From: Campylobacter sp.
GTDB lineage: Bacteria > Campylobacterota > Campylobacteria > Campylobacterales > Campylobacteraceae
NCBI GenBank assembly: GCA_017940085.1
Contig: JAGAZK010000129.1
Coordinates: 1 to 10,941 of the forward strand
Direction: 5' to 3'
DNA length: 10,941 nucleotides
Part shown: positions 1 to 6,205 of the stretch, piece after piece
Layout: each line of letters opens with the position of its first letter
Numbering within the stretch: the stretch's first letter is position 1
Program-made: the position numbers and the translations under genes
Notes under the pieces: model-generated
What the model saw: only the letters and a program-made list of their open reading frames with translations
What the model was told of the DNA's origin: nothing
The model's database searches: none

Positions 1-268
1 AATATTCCACACTCTCTATGCTTCTAACAGCTCTGTTTTGCTTAATCTCAAAATCAGAAATCTCTATTTTTGGCAAATTTGCCCAAAGTTTTTGGCACCA
101 TTTAAGACGCAAATTTGGCGGTGCAAAAAATTTATCTTTAAAAGGATTTAAAAATGCTGGGATTATTATAAGTTTGTCGATTTGTAAATCTTTTAAAGCT
201 TGTTTGATGATGATTTCATGGGCATTGTGTGGGGGGTCGAAACTGCCTGAAAAAATTGCGATATTCAA
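1..268 (-). CDS. nadD: NadD, N-terminal half (nicotinate-nucleotide adenylyltransferase), inverted and cut by the window edge
   Basis: Reading the minus strand from a TTG at 268-266 gives 89 open codons to position 1. They begin MNIAIFSGSFDPPHNAHE and end SIESVEY. This is the nucleotidyltransferase half of NadD, which adenylylates nicotinate mononucleotide in NAD synthesis: the GSFDPPH motif lies at residues 8-14 and the HxxH pair at H14/H17. The ATP-binding second half is not downstream on this strand inside the window; it lies on the opposite strand from position 269. Two usual motif glycines are replaced (S7 and A16). No good Shine-Dalgarno precedes the TTG in this arrangement. If sequence left of position 1 continues with FLNLYKPE, this copy is intact; otherwise it is a broken gene. 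Identity is confident, the start codon moderately so. Confidence 0.85.
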   Translation of the reverse strand, partial: MNIAIFSGSFDPPHNAHEIIIKQALKDLQIDKLIIIPAFLNPFKDKFFAPPNLRLKWCQKLWANLPKIEISDFEIKQNRAVRSIESVEY

Positions 269-272
269 TATT
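1..272. other. Inverted segment carrying the first half of nadD
   Basis: Reverse-complementing bases 1-272 and joining them to base 273 gives GTG GAA TAT TTT TTA AAT CTT, so VEY runs directly into FLNLYKPE with no frameshift or missing codon. The restored ORF has 181 codons, a normal NadD length. Both ends of the segment carry the palindromic hexamer AATATT (1-6 and 267-272), and a further palindrome, ATATTCAATAT, covers 261-271. The segment is therefore either a real inversion with breakpoints in AATATT or a fold-back chimera or assembly join. The sequence shows the arrangement; its cause is inference. Confidence 0.8.
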
Positions 273-550
273 TTTTAAATCTTTATAAACCCGAAATTTG
301 TTATTTTTTAATCGGTGCTGATCAATTAAATGGGCTTAAAAATTGGTATAAATTTGATGAGCTTTCAAATTTAGTCAAATTTGTAGTAGCCTTAAGAGAT
401 GATATTAGTGTGCCAAGTGGTTTGCAAAAACTCAGTATTAATGCTAAAATTTCATCTACAAAAATGCGTCAAAATTTGAATTTTGACGGCGTTAGCGAAA
501 AAATAAGACCAGAAGTGATTAAATTTTATAAGGAAAAACATGCAAAATAG
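269..550 (+). pseudogene. nadD: NadD, C-terminal half, separated from its start by the inversion
   Basis: From codon 269-271 the plus strand reads YFLNLYKPEICYFLIGAD and continues to a TAG at 548-550. The family features here are LIGAD, the NWYKFDEL segment and the ISSTKMR motif near the C-terminus, which corresponds to the conserved SSTxxR ATP-binding loop of NadD. Upstream the frame stays open only to a stop at 248-250, and no plausible start precedes the ISSTKM methionine, so as drawn this half cannot make NadD. Joined to the minus-strand half at 1-268 it completes a 181-residue protein. It overlaps the rsfS start by 11 nt, the usual coupling of these two genes. Called a pseudogene for this arrangement only; it may be an artefact of the join. 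Confidence 0.82.
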
Positions 551-866
551 AATAAATCAAATTACTCAAATCTTAGATGCCAAAAAAGCTGAAGATATTG
601 AAGTAATCGATATGAGCGGTAGAGATTATATAGCTAAATTTGTTATTATCGCTACTACTTTAAATCCAAGACACGGCTCTAGTTTGAAAGATGAGCTTAG
701 CAACACCCTAAAGCCTTTGGGAGAAAAATTTTTAGGAACTGAAGAGAGCGATGAGTGGGTTGTGATTGATTTAGGCGATATTTTGATACATTTGATGAGC
801 CAAAATTACAGAGCAAAGTATAATATCGAAGAGTTTTTAAACGAACTCAAAAACACTAAAGGATAA
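540..866 (+). CDS. rsfS: Ribosome silencing factor RsfS (YbeB/Iojap family)
   Basis: A 108-residue protein of normal family length. RsfS binds ribosomal protein uL14 (L14) on the large subunit and blocks joining with the 30S, damping translation in stationary phase or starvation. Family landmarks are visible in order: DAKKAEDIEVIDMSGR (about 13-28), the FVIIATTLNPRH segment (about 34-45, equivalent to the usual ATGxSxRH), DEWVVIDLGDILIHLMS (about 91 onward in family alignments, here near 71-87), then YNIEEFL at the end. The ATG lies inside the last codons of nadD, with AAGGA at 530-534 as ribosome-binding site. The next gene starts 3 nt after its stop, so it is part of a compact operon. nadD-rsfS adjacency is common in bacteria and supports both calls. 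Confidence 0.95.
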   Translation: MQNRINQITQILDAKKAEDIEVIDMSGRDYIAKFVIIATTLNPRHGSSLKDELSNTLKPLGEKFLGTEESDEWVVIDLGDILIHLMSQNYRAKYNIEEFLNELKNTKG

Positions 867-869
867 AAA

Positions 870-1235
870 ATGCCACACATCAACATTAAATTAACTTCCC
901 CAATGCCAAGCCAAAAAAAGCTTGATTTAGTCGCTCAACAAATTACTCAAATAATGGTAAATGAGCTAGGAAAGACAGCCCAGAGAGTTATAATAAACTA
1001 TGAAGCCGCCGATCCAGATGCATTTTATTTTGGTGGAGAATCCGTAACTCAAATCAAAGCTAAAAAATCTCCAAAAGTAGCCAAAACTACTAAATTATCT
1101 AAAACCACAAAATCCACTAAATCAGCAAAAGATCCAAAAACTACAGCCAAAGTGGCAAAAGCTACAAAAACTGTAGCTAAAAAATCTGCTAAATCCACAA
1201 ATCCAAAGTCCAAAAAATCAAAGGCAAAAAAATGA
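870..1235 (+). CDS. 4-oxalocrotonate tautomerase-family protein with lysine-rich histone-like tail
   Basis: Residues 1-62 form a small tautomerase domain. After Met removal the N-terminus is Pro (MPHINIKLTS), the catalytic base of the 4-OT superfamily, and the conserved end FYFGGESVTQIK is present. The physiological substrate of such proteins in Campylobacter is not known to me. Residues 63-121 are quite different: a 59-residue tail of Lys, Ala, Thr and Ser with 23 lysines and only one acidic residue, resembling histone H1-like or AlgP-type tails that bind DNA or RNA. Ordinary members end near residue 65-70, so this is an extension. RBS AAAGGAT (858-864) overlaps the rsfS stop. Its own stop overlaps the bcp start in ATGA. 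The domain call is solid; nucleic-acid binding by the tail is inference. Confidence 0.88.
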   Translation: MPHINIKLTSPMPSQKKLDLVAQQITQIMVNELGKTAQRVIINYEAADPDAFYFGGESVTQIKAKKSPKVAKTTKLSKTTKSTKSAKDPKTTAKVAKATKTVAKKSAKSTNPKSKKSKAKK

Positions 1236-1723
1236 GCGATTTTAGCAAAGATGATTTAAAAATAACTCTACAAATAGGTGATCTTGCCCCAAATTTTGCA
1301 CTTCAAAATCAAGATGGAGTGCAAGTGAGCTTAAAAGATTTTGTCGGCAAAAAGATTGTGCTTTATTTCTATCCCAAAGATAATACGCCTGGCTGCACTA
1401 CTGAGGCTTGTGAATTTAGTGCAAATTTGAGTAAATTTCGCAAAGCAAATGTCGTTGTAATTGGTATAAGCCCAGATAACATAAGCTCTCATACCAAATT
1501 TATGGAAAAACACGGGCTTGAACATATTTTATTAAGCGATGAAAATAAAGAAGTAGCCAAACTTTATGGTGTTTGGCAAGTCAAGAAAAATTATGGCAAA
1601 AGTTATCTTGGCATAGTTCGATCTACTTTTGTAATTGATGAGAGAGGCAAAATCGCTAAAATTTACAAATCTGTCAAAGCCAAAGGGCATTCAGATAAAG
1701 TTTTGTTGGATCTAACAAAATAA
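1232..1723 (+). CDS. bcp: Bcp/PrxQ-type thiol peroxidase (peroxiredoxin)
   Basis: A 163-residue cytoplasmic peroxiredoxin that reduces H2O2 and organic hydroperoxides using thioredoxin-type reductants. The thioredoxin fold begins at GDLAPNFAL. The active-site loop reads YPKDNTPGCTTEACEF, with C55 as peroxidatic cysteine in the TPGC motif and C60 as resolving cysteine five residues later, the atypical 2-Cys pattern of Bcp. Further family marks are VVIGISPD, FPL-equivalent ILLSDE, and RSTFVIDERGKI. The ATG overlaps the tautomerase stop (ATGA, 1232-1235), implying translational coupling, with AAGG at 1221-1224. A tautomerase gene next to bcp is, as far as I recall, also found in C. jejuni. Confidence 0.95.
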   Translation: MSDFSKDDLKITLQIGDLAPNFALQNQDGVQVSLKDFVGKKIVLYFYPKDNTPGCTTEACEFSANLSKFRKANVVVIGISPDNISSHTKFMEKHGLEHILLSDENKEVAKLYGVWQVKKNYGKSYLGIVRSTFVIDERGKIAKIYKSVKAKGHSDKVLLDLTK

Positions 1724-1728
1724 GTAAA

Positions 1729-1757
1729 AACTTTTAAAGCTGATGTTTTAAAAAGTT
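1729..1757. terminator. Possible weak bidirectional terminator between bcp and waaM
   Basis: AACTTTTAAA (1729-1738) and TTTTAAAAAGTT (1746-1757) can pair around a seven-base loop with one bulge, between two convergent genes. The stem is almost entirely A-T and no clean U-run follows it, so it is a candidate only. Confidence 0.3.
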
Positions 1758-1789
1758 AAAAATAGCAAATTTAGGCTCATAGCTCAAAT

Positions 1790-2668
1790 TTACAAATAAA
1801 TTTCTTCGTAGAAATGCTTGAATTTTTTATGCATCCAAAAGTATTCATCAGGCTTTTGTGAGATTATTTTTTGTGTAGCATCGCTTTGCATTTGAGTGGC
1901 GATTTTGATGGCATCATCGCCTAGTAAATTTACATCAATTGGCTCAAAAAATATAATATCAATCAAATTTGGATTTTTGTCATTTCGTCTAGCAAAAGCC
2001 GGAATTATAAGCGCGTTTGTTTTTTTGGCAAATATACTAACTGCTGGAGTGTGTGAGATTTTTTTGCCGAAAAATTGGCACTCAATTCCATCATTTCCTG
2101 CATTTTGATCTACTAAAACGCCAAGTCTTCGCTTTGAGTTTAGGGCTGATAAAATTTGCTTGGCACTGCCTTTTTTTGGGATTAGTTCTATATCAAATTT
2201 GCGTCTTTGTTTGCTTAAAATTTTATCCATTACTTTGCTATCAAGATTTCGCCCGATTATGCTTACTTTGCCAAATTTGGCTGCCATTGCTAGTGAAAAA
2301 AACTCCCAGTTTCCATAATGTGCAGTTTGGACTATGATTGGACGACCACTATTTAGGGCATCTAAAAGATAATCTTCGTTTATTAAATTTGCTTTTTTTA
2401 GGATTTGTTCTTTATCCAAAGACTGATTTTTAAAAAACTCACTCGCAAAAAATGCGAAATTTTCATAAGTTTTAGCGATAATTTTGTAAGCTTCAAAATC
2501 ATTTAAATTTGGAAAACAAAAGCCTAAATTCACTCTCATTATTCTAGTGTGTTTAAAATCAAGTTTGAAAAAACAAAAAGCAATAAATTTAAATACCTTG
2601 TCCCCAAAAGGCAAAAACGCTATAAATTTAACAAATTTATAAATCAAAAGATAGATAAAATCAGCCAT
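1790..2668 (-). CDS. waaM: Lipid A biosynthesis acyltransferase (HtrB/LpxL/WaaM family)
   Basis: A 292-residue inner-membrane acyltransferase that adds a secondary acyl chain to lipid A during LPS/LOS assembly, using acyl-ACP. The N-terminus is hydrophobic (about residues 4-35), consistent with membrane anchoring. The catalytic HX4E/D motif is HYGNWE, with H117 and E122, preceded by GRPIIVQTA. Also typical are IIGRNLDSK, GVLVDQNAG, the GxxxxTPA-like GKKISHTPAVSIFAKK, and the C-terminal PDEYFWMHKKFK. Its ATG overlaps the 3' end of waaC by 8 nt, so the two are co-transcribed and probably translationally coupled. Heptosyltransferase-acyltransferase pairing is the known Campylobacter arrangement and supports the symbol. 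The exact acyl chain cannot be read from sequence. Confidence 0.93.
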   Translation of the reverse strand: MADFIYLLIYKFVKFIAFLPFGDKVFKFIAFCFFKLDFKHTRIMRVNLGFCFPNLNDFEAYKIIAKTYENFAFFASEFFKNQSLDKEQILKKANLINEDYLLDALNSGRPIIVQTAHYGNWEFFSLAMAAKFGKVSIIGRNLDSKVMDKILSKQRRKFDIELIPKKGSAKQILSALNSKRRLGVLVDQNAGNDGIECQFFGKKISHTPAVSIFAKKTNALIIPAFARRNDKNPNLIDIIFFEPIDVNLLGDDAIKIATQMQSDATQKIISQKPDEYFWMHKKFKHFYEEIYL

Positions 2669-3626
2669 TTAACAGTTTTCTTGCAAGCTCACAGATTAAA
2701 TTTGGATCAATTTCTTTGATACAAAAATCTTTTTTATCAATATGTTTGGCATCTATAAATTTGCCTACATCAGCGACTAAATTTATAGGCGTAACAAAAG
2801 CATTTCTAGTGCTTGGACGATTACCAAAAAGCGTGATTGATGGCTTATTTTGAGCCCAAGCAAGGTGTGGGATAGCACTATCATTTCCAATGACCAAATC
2901 CATCTCTTCAACTACGCCAGTCATTTTCAAAATATCCATTTTAGGTAGCAAAACTGCATCTGAGCCAAAAATTATTTTTAGAGCCAGATTATATTCTGTC
3001 TTGTTGCCATAGCACACATAAACTTGAGTGTCTTTGATAAGATCATGAACAACAAATTTAAAATGCGGATAGCACTTGCTGTATTCGCTCGCAAATGGTG
3101 CAATTAAGACCTTTTTTTTAGTTGTTGGCTCAAGACCGTATTTTGCAGAGCTAAAGATTTTTGGTTTTTCTAAAATTTCTTTTTCTTCAAATGAAAATCC
3201 AAGTGCTTTGCTTGCCAAAGTCAAATACCTAATAACTACATTTTCATTGTAATCACAAGCGATTTTGTGTTTATAAAATTTACTAGCGACATTTTCTTTT
3301 ATGCTATTTTCATCAAATCCATAAGAATTACTGCCTAAAATTTTGGCACAAATGGCTGATTTAATAAGCCCTTGAAAGTCCAAAATATAATCAAATTTGT
3401 GTCTATTTGCAAGCAAAGTCAAAAATGTTTTTGTGATTTTTTTGTCTTTTAATGGGATTTTGATGATTTTGTCAATATCTGGGATTTGTTCTAAAATTTT
3501 TGCAAATCTTTCATCGCAAACCCACGAAATGTGTGCTGATGCGAAGTGCTTTTTGATAAAATGAACGACTGTGGCTGTTTGTATAATATCACCTAGTGCT
3601 GAAAGTCTGATTATAGCTATCTTCAA
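2661..3626 (-). CDS. waaC: Lipopolysaccharide heptosyltransferase I (GT9)
   Basis: Transfers the first L-glycero-D-manno-heptose to Kdo in the LPS/LOS inner core at the cytoplasmic face of the inner membrane. I place the start at the TTG 3626-3624, giving MKIAIIRLSALGDIIQT and 321 residues. This puts the family catalytic aspartate at position 13, as in E. coli WaaC, and leaves GGAA (3636-3633) 6 nt upstream as ribosome-binding site. An in-frame TTG at 3638 would add four residues but lies too close to the predicted transcription start. Family marks are FDYILDFQGLIKS, LIAPFASEYSKCY and the C-terminal donor site GNDSAIPHLAWAQNKP followed by LFGNRPSTRN. First gene of a two-gene operon with waaM. 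Confidence 0.93.
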   Translation of the reverse strand: MKIAIIRLSALGDIIQTATVVHFIKKHFASAHISWVCDERFAKILEQIPDIDKIIKIPLKDKKITKTFLTLLANRHKFDYILDFQGLIKSAICAKILGSNSYGFDENSIKENVASKFYKHKIACDYNENVVIRYLTLASKALGFSFEEKEILEKPKIFSSAKYGLEPTTKKKVLIAPFASEYSKCYPHFKFVVHDLIKDTQVYVCYGNKTEYNLALKIIFGSDAVLLPKMDILKMTGVVEEMDLVIGNDSAIPHLAWAQNKPSITLFGNRPSTRNAFVTPINLVADVGKFIDAKHIDKKDFCIKEIDPNLICELARKLLNG

Positions 3627-3654
3627 ACAAATTTCCAATCAAAAAATTTTGAGA

Positions 3655-3663
3655 ATTATATCA
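3655..3663 (-). promoter_or_regulatory. Extended -10 promoter for waaC-waaM
   Basis: On the minus strand TGATATAAT reads from 3663 to 3655: a perfect TATAAT hexamer with the extended TGn. It is preceded by alternating A- and T-runs and no obvious -35, as is typical of Campylobacter sigma-70 promoters. Transcription would begin near 3648, about 22 nt before the preferred waaC start. Confidence 0.75.
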
Positions 3664-3738
3664 AATTTTTCAAAAAATAATAAATCTAACTAAATTTACA
3701 TAAATTTGGATTAAATTTAGTCAAATTTTGATTTAAAT

Positions 3739-5301
3739 TTATTTTATTTTCTCAATTTCTCCATTTTGCATTTTGTAAATTTTATCAGCATATTCAAAAT
3801 ATTTATCATCGTGAGAAATCGCAAAAATCGTGTATCCAGCGGATTTTAATTCACCCAAAATTTGCTCATAAAATTCTTTTCTAAATACAGGATCTTGATC
3901 TGCTGCCCACTCATCAAGCATAATAAATTTTCGTTCTTCCAAAAGACAAGCCACCATCGCAAGGCGTTTTCTTTGACCAGTTGAGAGATTTGTCGTGCTA
4001 AATTTATTATTTTCAACACTAACTTTTTTATCCAAGCCCATTTTTTCAAGCAAAATATTTGTATTTTTTTTATCACCCAAAACTCGCTCAAACAAATAAA
4101 AATCGCTAAAAATTGCACTTATATTTTGGCTATAGCTCCTAAGAGCGTCTTTTGAGACTGGTTTATTATCTATTAAAATCTCTCCATCACTAGCTTCATA
4201 AAGTCCAGCTAAAATCATAAAAAGTGTGGATTTTCCGCTTCCATTTGCACCTATTAAAAATACAATTTCACCTTTGTTGATTTGTAAATTTATATTTTTT
4301 ATGCCAAATTTGTTGTTTTCATACCAAAAAGAGATGTTTTTTAGCTCTAATTTCTCCCAAAGCGGTATTTTTGGGATCTCAAAACCATTTTGAAATGGAT
4401 CTAAATTTAAAGCTTTGATTTTTTCATAAGCGATTTTTGCTTTTAAAATACTTGGAAATGAAAACACAAGCATCATTAATGGAGCTCTTAAAAAAAGTAT
4501 CGTAATGGCGATAGTAACAGCGTTTGAGAGATTGTTGTTGCTTAGTCCAAAATACAGCACCACGCCAACAGCTCCAAGCATCATCACACTCATAAAATTT
4601 CCAGCTAATGCTTGATAAATTTGGGCTTTTAGAGAGTTTTTGCGAAGATTTATAGCATTTGGCAAAAAATCATCTTCATACAAACTTTTAGCTTTTTGGG
4701 CATTGATATACAGCTCTTTGTGTCCGCTAATACTTGATTTGTAATTTTTATATAAAATATCTTCATTTGCTCTGTAAATTTCAAAATTGTTCATCATTTT
4801 TTTCATCAAAATTTGGTTTAAAATCATCAAAATTCCAAGCCAAACAAACAAAAACAAAAACATTTCCCACGAAATATAAAATACATAAGCACCTACAAAA
4901 ATGACTATCATTAGTCCTTGAACTAATTCAGAAATCCGCATAAATCCATCAGTTAGTCTTGAAATATCCCCAGACAAACTTGCTAATAAATTTGCTTCAC
5001 TGGTTTGCTCGATTTTTTGGTGTTTGGTGTCAATGATTTGCTTGATTATTTTTGTTCTTATGTCAAAAACAAAATCATTTTCAAGCTTACAAAGTGCAGC
5101 CCTTGAAATAACCGAAAGTGCTAAAAACAAAATCAACAAAACAAAAAACAAAGCCAAGATATTTAAGTTTTTTTCGCTTAAAGTGAGCAAATATTTGTTG
5201 ATAAAAGACAAAATCCCAACCCCACAACCACTATAAATAGCGTTTAAAATGAGCATTAGAATTATTTGTTTGATTAGTTTTTTGGGTGCATAATTTATCA
5301 T
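3739..5301 (-). CDS. ABC exporter, fused permease-ATPase, cyclic-peptide exporter type (PvdE/SyrD/YojI family)
   Basis: A 520-residue protein with about six membrane segments (roughly 10-30, 47-66, 128-146, 148-165, 233-252, 262-283) followed by one nucleotide-binding domain. Walker A is GANGSGKST (351-359), the signature is LSTGQ (439-443), Walker B is FIMLDE with E464, and the switch histidine is H497. LDEWAADQDPVFRKEFY after Walker B is the hallmark of the PvdE/SyrD/YojI branch, whose members export cyclic or lasso peptides or siderophore precursors. The usual Q-loop is replaced by SAIFSDFYLF, as I recall for YojI-like proteins. No peptide synthetase or precursor gene lies in the window, so the substrate is unknown. 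It is not PglK-like despite sitting between waaC and an epimerase gene. Confidence 0.88.
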   Translation of the reverse strand: MINYAPKKLIKQIILMLILNAIYSGCGVGILSFINKYLLTLSEKNLNILALFFVLLILFLALSVISRAALCKLENDFVFDIRTKIIKQIIDTKHQKIEQTSEANLLASLSGDISRLTDGFMRISELVQGLMIVIFVGAYVFYISWEMFLFLFVWLGILMILNQILMKKMMNNFEIYRANEDILYKNYKSSISGHKELYINAQKAKSLYEDDFLPNAINLRKNSLKAQIYQALAGNFMSVMMLGAVGVVLYFGLSNNNLSNAVTIAITILFLRAPLMMLVFSFPSILKAKIAYEKIKALNLDPFQNGFEIPKIPLWEKLELKNISFWYENNKFGIKNINLQINKGEIVFLIGANGSGKSTLFMILAGLYEASDGEILIDNKPVSKDALRSYSQNISAIFSDFYLFERVLGDKKNTNILLEKMGLDKKVSVENNKFSTTNLSTGQRKRLAMVACLLEERKFIMLDEWAADQDPVFRKEFYEQILGELKSAGYTIFAISHDDKYFEYADKIYKMQNGEIEKIK

Positions 5302-5329
5302 CGCTAGGCTTTATTTAATTAAATTTAGC

Positions 5330-5339
5330 TAGAATTCTA
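5330..5339. promoter_or_regulatory. Palindromic shared -10 element of the divergent promoter
   Basis: TAGAATTCTA is a perfect 10-bp palindrome, so each strand carries a -10-like TAGAAT, at 5330-5335 (+) and 5339-5334 (-). Predicted starts are near 5342 (+) and 5327 (-), giving leaders of about 27 nt to the exonuclease gene and 25 nt to the ABC exporter gene. The whole spacer is only 67 nt, so both genes must be served from here unless they are silent. Confidence 0.55.
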
Positions 5340-5368
5340 CTCAAAATTTTCTAAAAAAGAGTAAATTT

Positions 5369-6205
5369 ATGAGCCAAAAAGAAAGCCTTTGTGTGTTTGA
5401 TTGTGAGACTATCCCAGATACTGAGTTGATCGAAAAATTTGCTAGTAGCGATATGCTAAAAGCTTCAAAAAACGGCAAAAAAATTGATCTTAAAAAATTA
5501 TCAGAGCTTTTTATGAAAGAACACGAAGAAAAAACAGGCTCAGGCTTTTTGCCAGTAAATTTTCACAAAATTGTCTGTATTTCGTGTGTGATGTGTGATG
5601 AATTTGGCAAATTTATTAGAGTTACGACAATACCAGCTGAAAATGAAAAAGAAATGATAAACAAATTTTTATCATACATAGATAAATTTAATCCACGACT
5701 TGTAAGTTTTAATGGGCGTGGTTTTGATTTGCCAATGATAATGATTAGAGCGATGAAATACAATCTTAGTGCGACAAATTATTTTTGCACAAATGATAAA
5801 TTAAATGGCAAAGACAAATGGAATAATTATAGATCTCGTTATGATGGGGCTTTTCATTTAGATTTGTTAGATCATATTAGTGATTTTGGCTCAGTTAGGG
5901 GATTTAAGCTTGATACGCTTTGTGCGAGTTTAAATTTGCCCGGTAAATACGATGTCAGTGGCGATCAAGTATTAGAATTATACTATCAAAACGAAAATGA
6001 CAAAATTAGCGAGTATTGCCAGAGCGATGTTTTAAATACATATTGGTTGTTTTTGAAATACGAGCTTTTAAGGGGAAATTTAATCAAAGAAGATTATTTA
6101 AACAATTTAGATTTAATGAAAAATTGGCTAAATCAAAACAAACCTCAAGCTTCATATACGCCTGTATTTGAGCAATATATACAAAAAGAATTAGGAGAAA
6201 TTTGA
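5369..6205 (+). CDS. Predicted 3'-5' exonuclease, PolB-like DEDDy family
   Basis: A 278-residue stand-alone exonuclease domain of the kind annotated as predicted 3'-5' exonuclease related to the B-family polymerase proofreading domain; there is no polymerase part. ExoI contains D11 and E13 (VFDCETIPD), ExoII is [14 protein letters not shown] with D120, and ExoIII is Y216-CQS-D220, the YxxxD form that defines DEDDy enzymes. These four residues would bind two metal ions. The family substrate is presumed DNA or RNA, and its cellular role is not established to my knowledge. AAGAG at 5357-5361 precedes the ATG. It is the first gene of a plus-strand set and shares one base with the epimerase start, so it is likely co-transcribed with it. 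Confidence 0.85.
   Translation: MSQKESLCVFDCETIPDTELIEKFASSDMLKASKNGKKIDLKKLSELFMKEHEEKTGSGFLPVNFHKIVCISCVMCDEFGKFIRVTTIPAENEKEMINKFLSYIDKFNPRLVSFNGRGFDLPMIMIRAMKYNLSATNYFCTNDKLNGKDKWNNYRSRYDGAFHLDLLDHISDFGSVRGFKLDTLCASLNLPGKYDVSGDQVLELYYQNENDKISEYCQSDVLNTYWLFLKYELLRGNLIKEDYLNNLDLMKNWLNQNKPQASYTPVFEQYIQKELGEI
6193..6197 (+). promoter_or_regulatory. Ribosome-binding site deciding the epimerase start
   Basis: AGGAG lies 7 nt before the ATG at 6205. This favours that codon over the in-frame TTG at 6202, which would only add one methionine-equivalent residue. Confidence 0.8.

Noticed and set aside
231..236. G6 run as a phase-variable tract
   Set aside because: It encodes the conserved DPPH motif of NadD and is shorter than the G tracts that slip in Campylobacter.
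18..278. Open plus-strand frame of 86 codons at the left edge
   Set aside because: It is the antisense shadow of the minus-strand NadD N-terminal half, whose motifs are unmistakable.
3112..3119. T8 run (A8 in the coding strand of waaC) as a phase switch
   Set aside because: It encodes consecutive lysines in an intact gene; A/T runs of this length are common in this composition.
3624..3638. TTG at 3638 as waaC start
   Set aside because: It leaves almost no leader after the -10 at 3655-3660 and shifts the catalytic aspartate away from position 13.
3690..3720. CTAAATTT...AAATTTAG inverted repeat downstream of the ABC exporter gene as a terminator
   Set aside because: The 8-bp arms are built from the ubiquitous AAATTT word, the 15-nt loop is long and no U-run follows.
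3739..5301. PglK-type glycan flippase, suggested by its place between waaC and an epimerase gene
   Set aside because: The LDEWAADQDP hallmark and LSTGQ signature fit the PvdE/SyrD/YojI branch instead.
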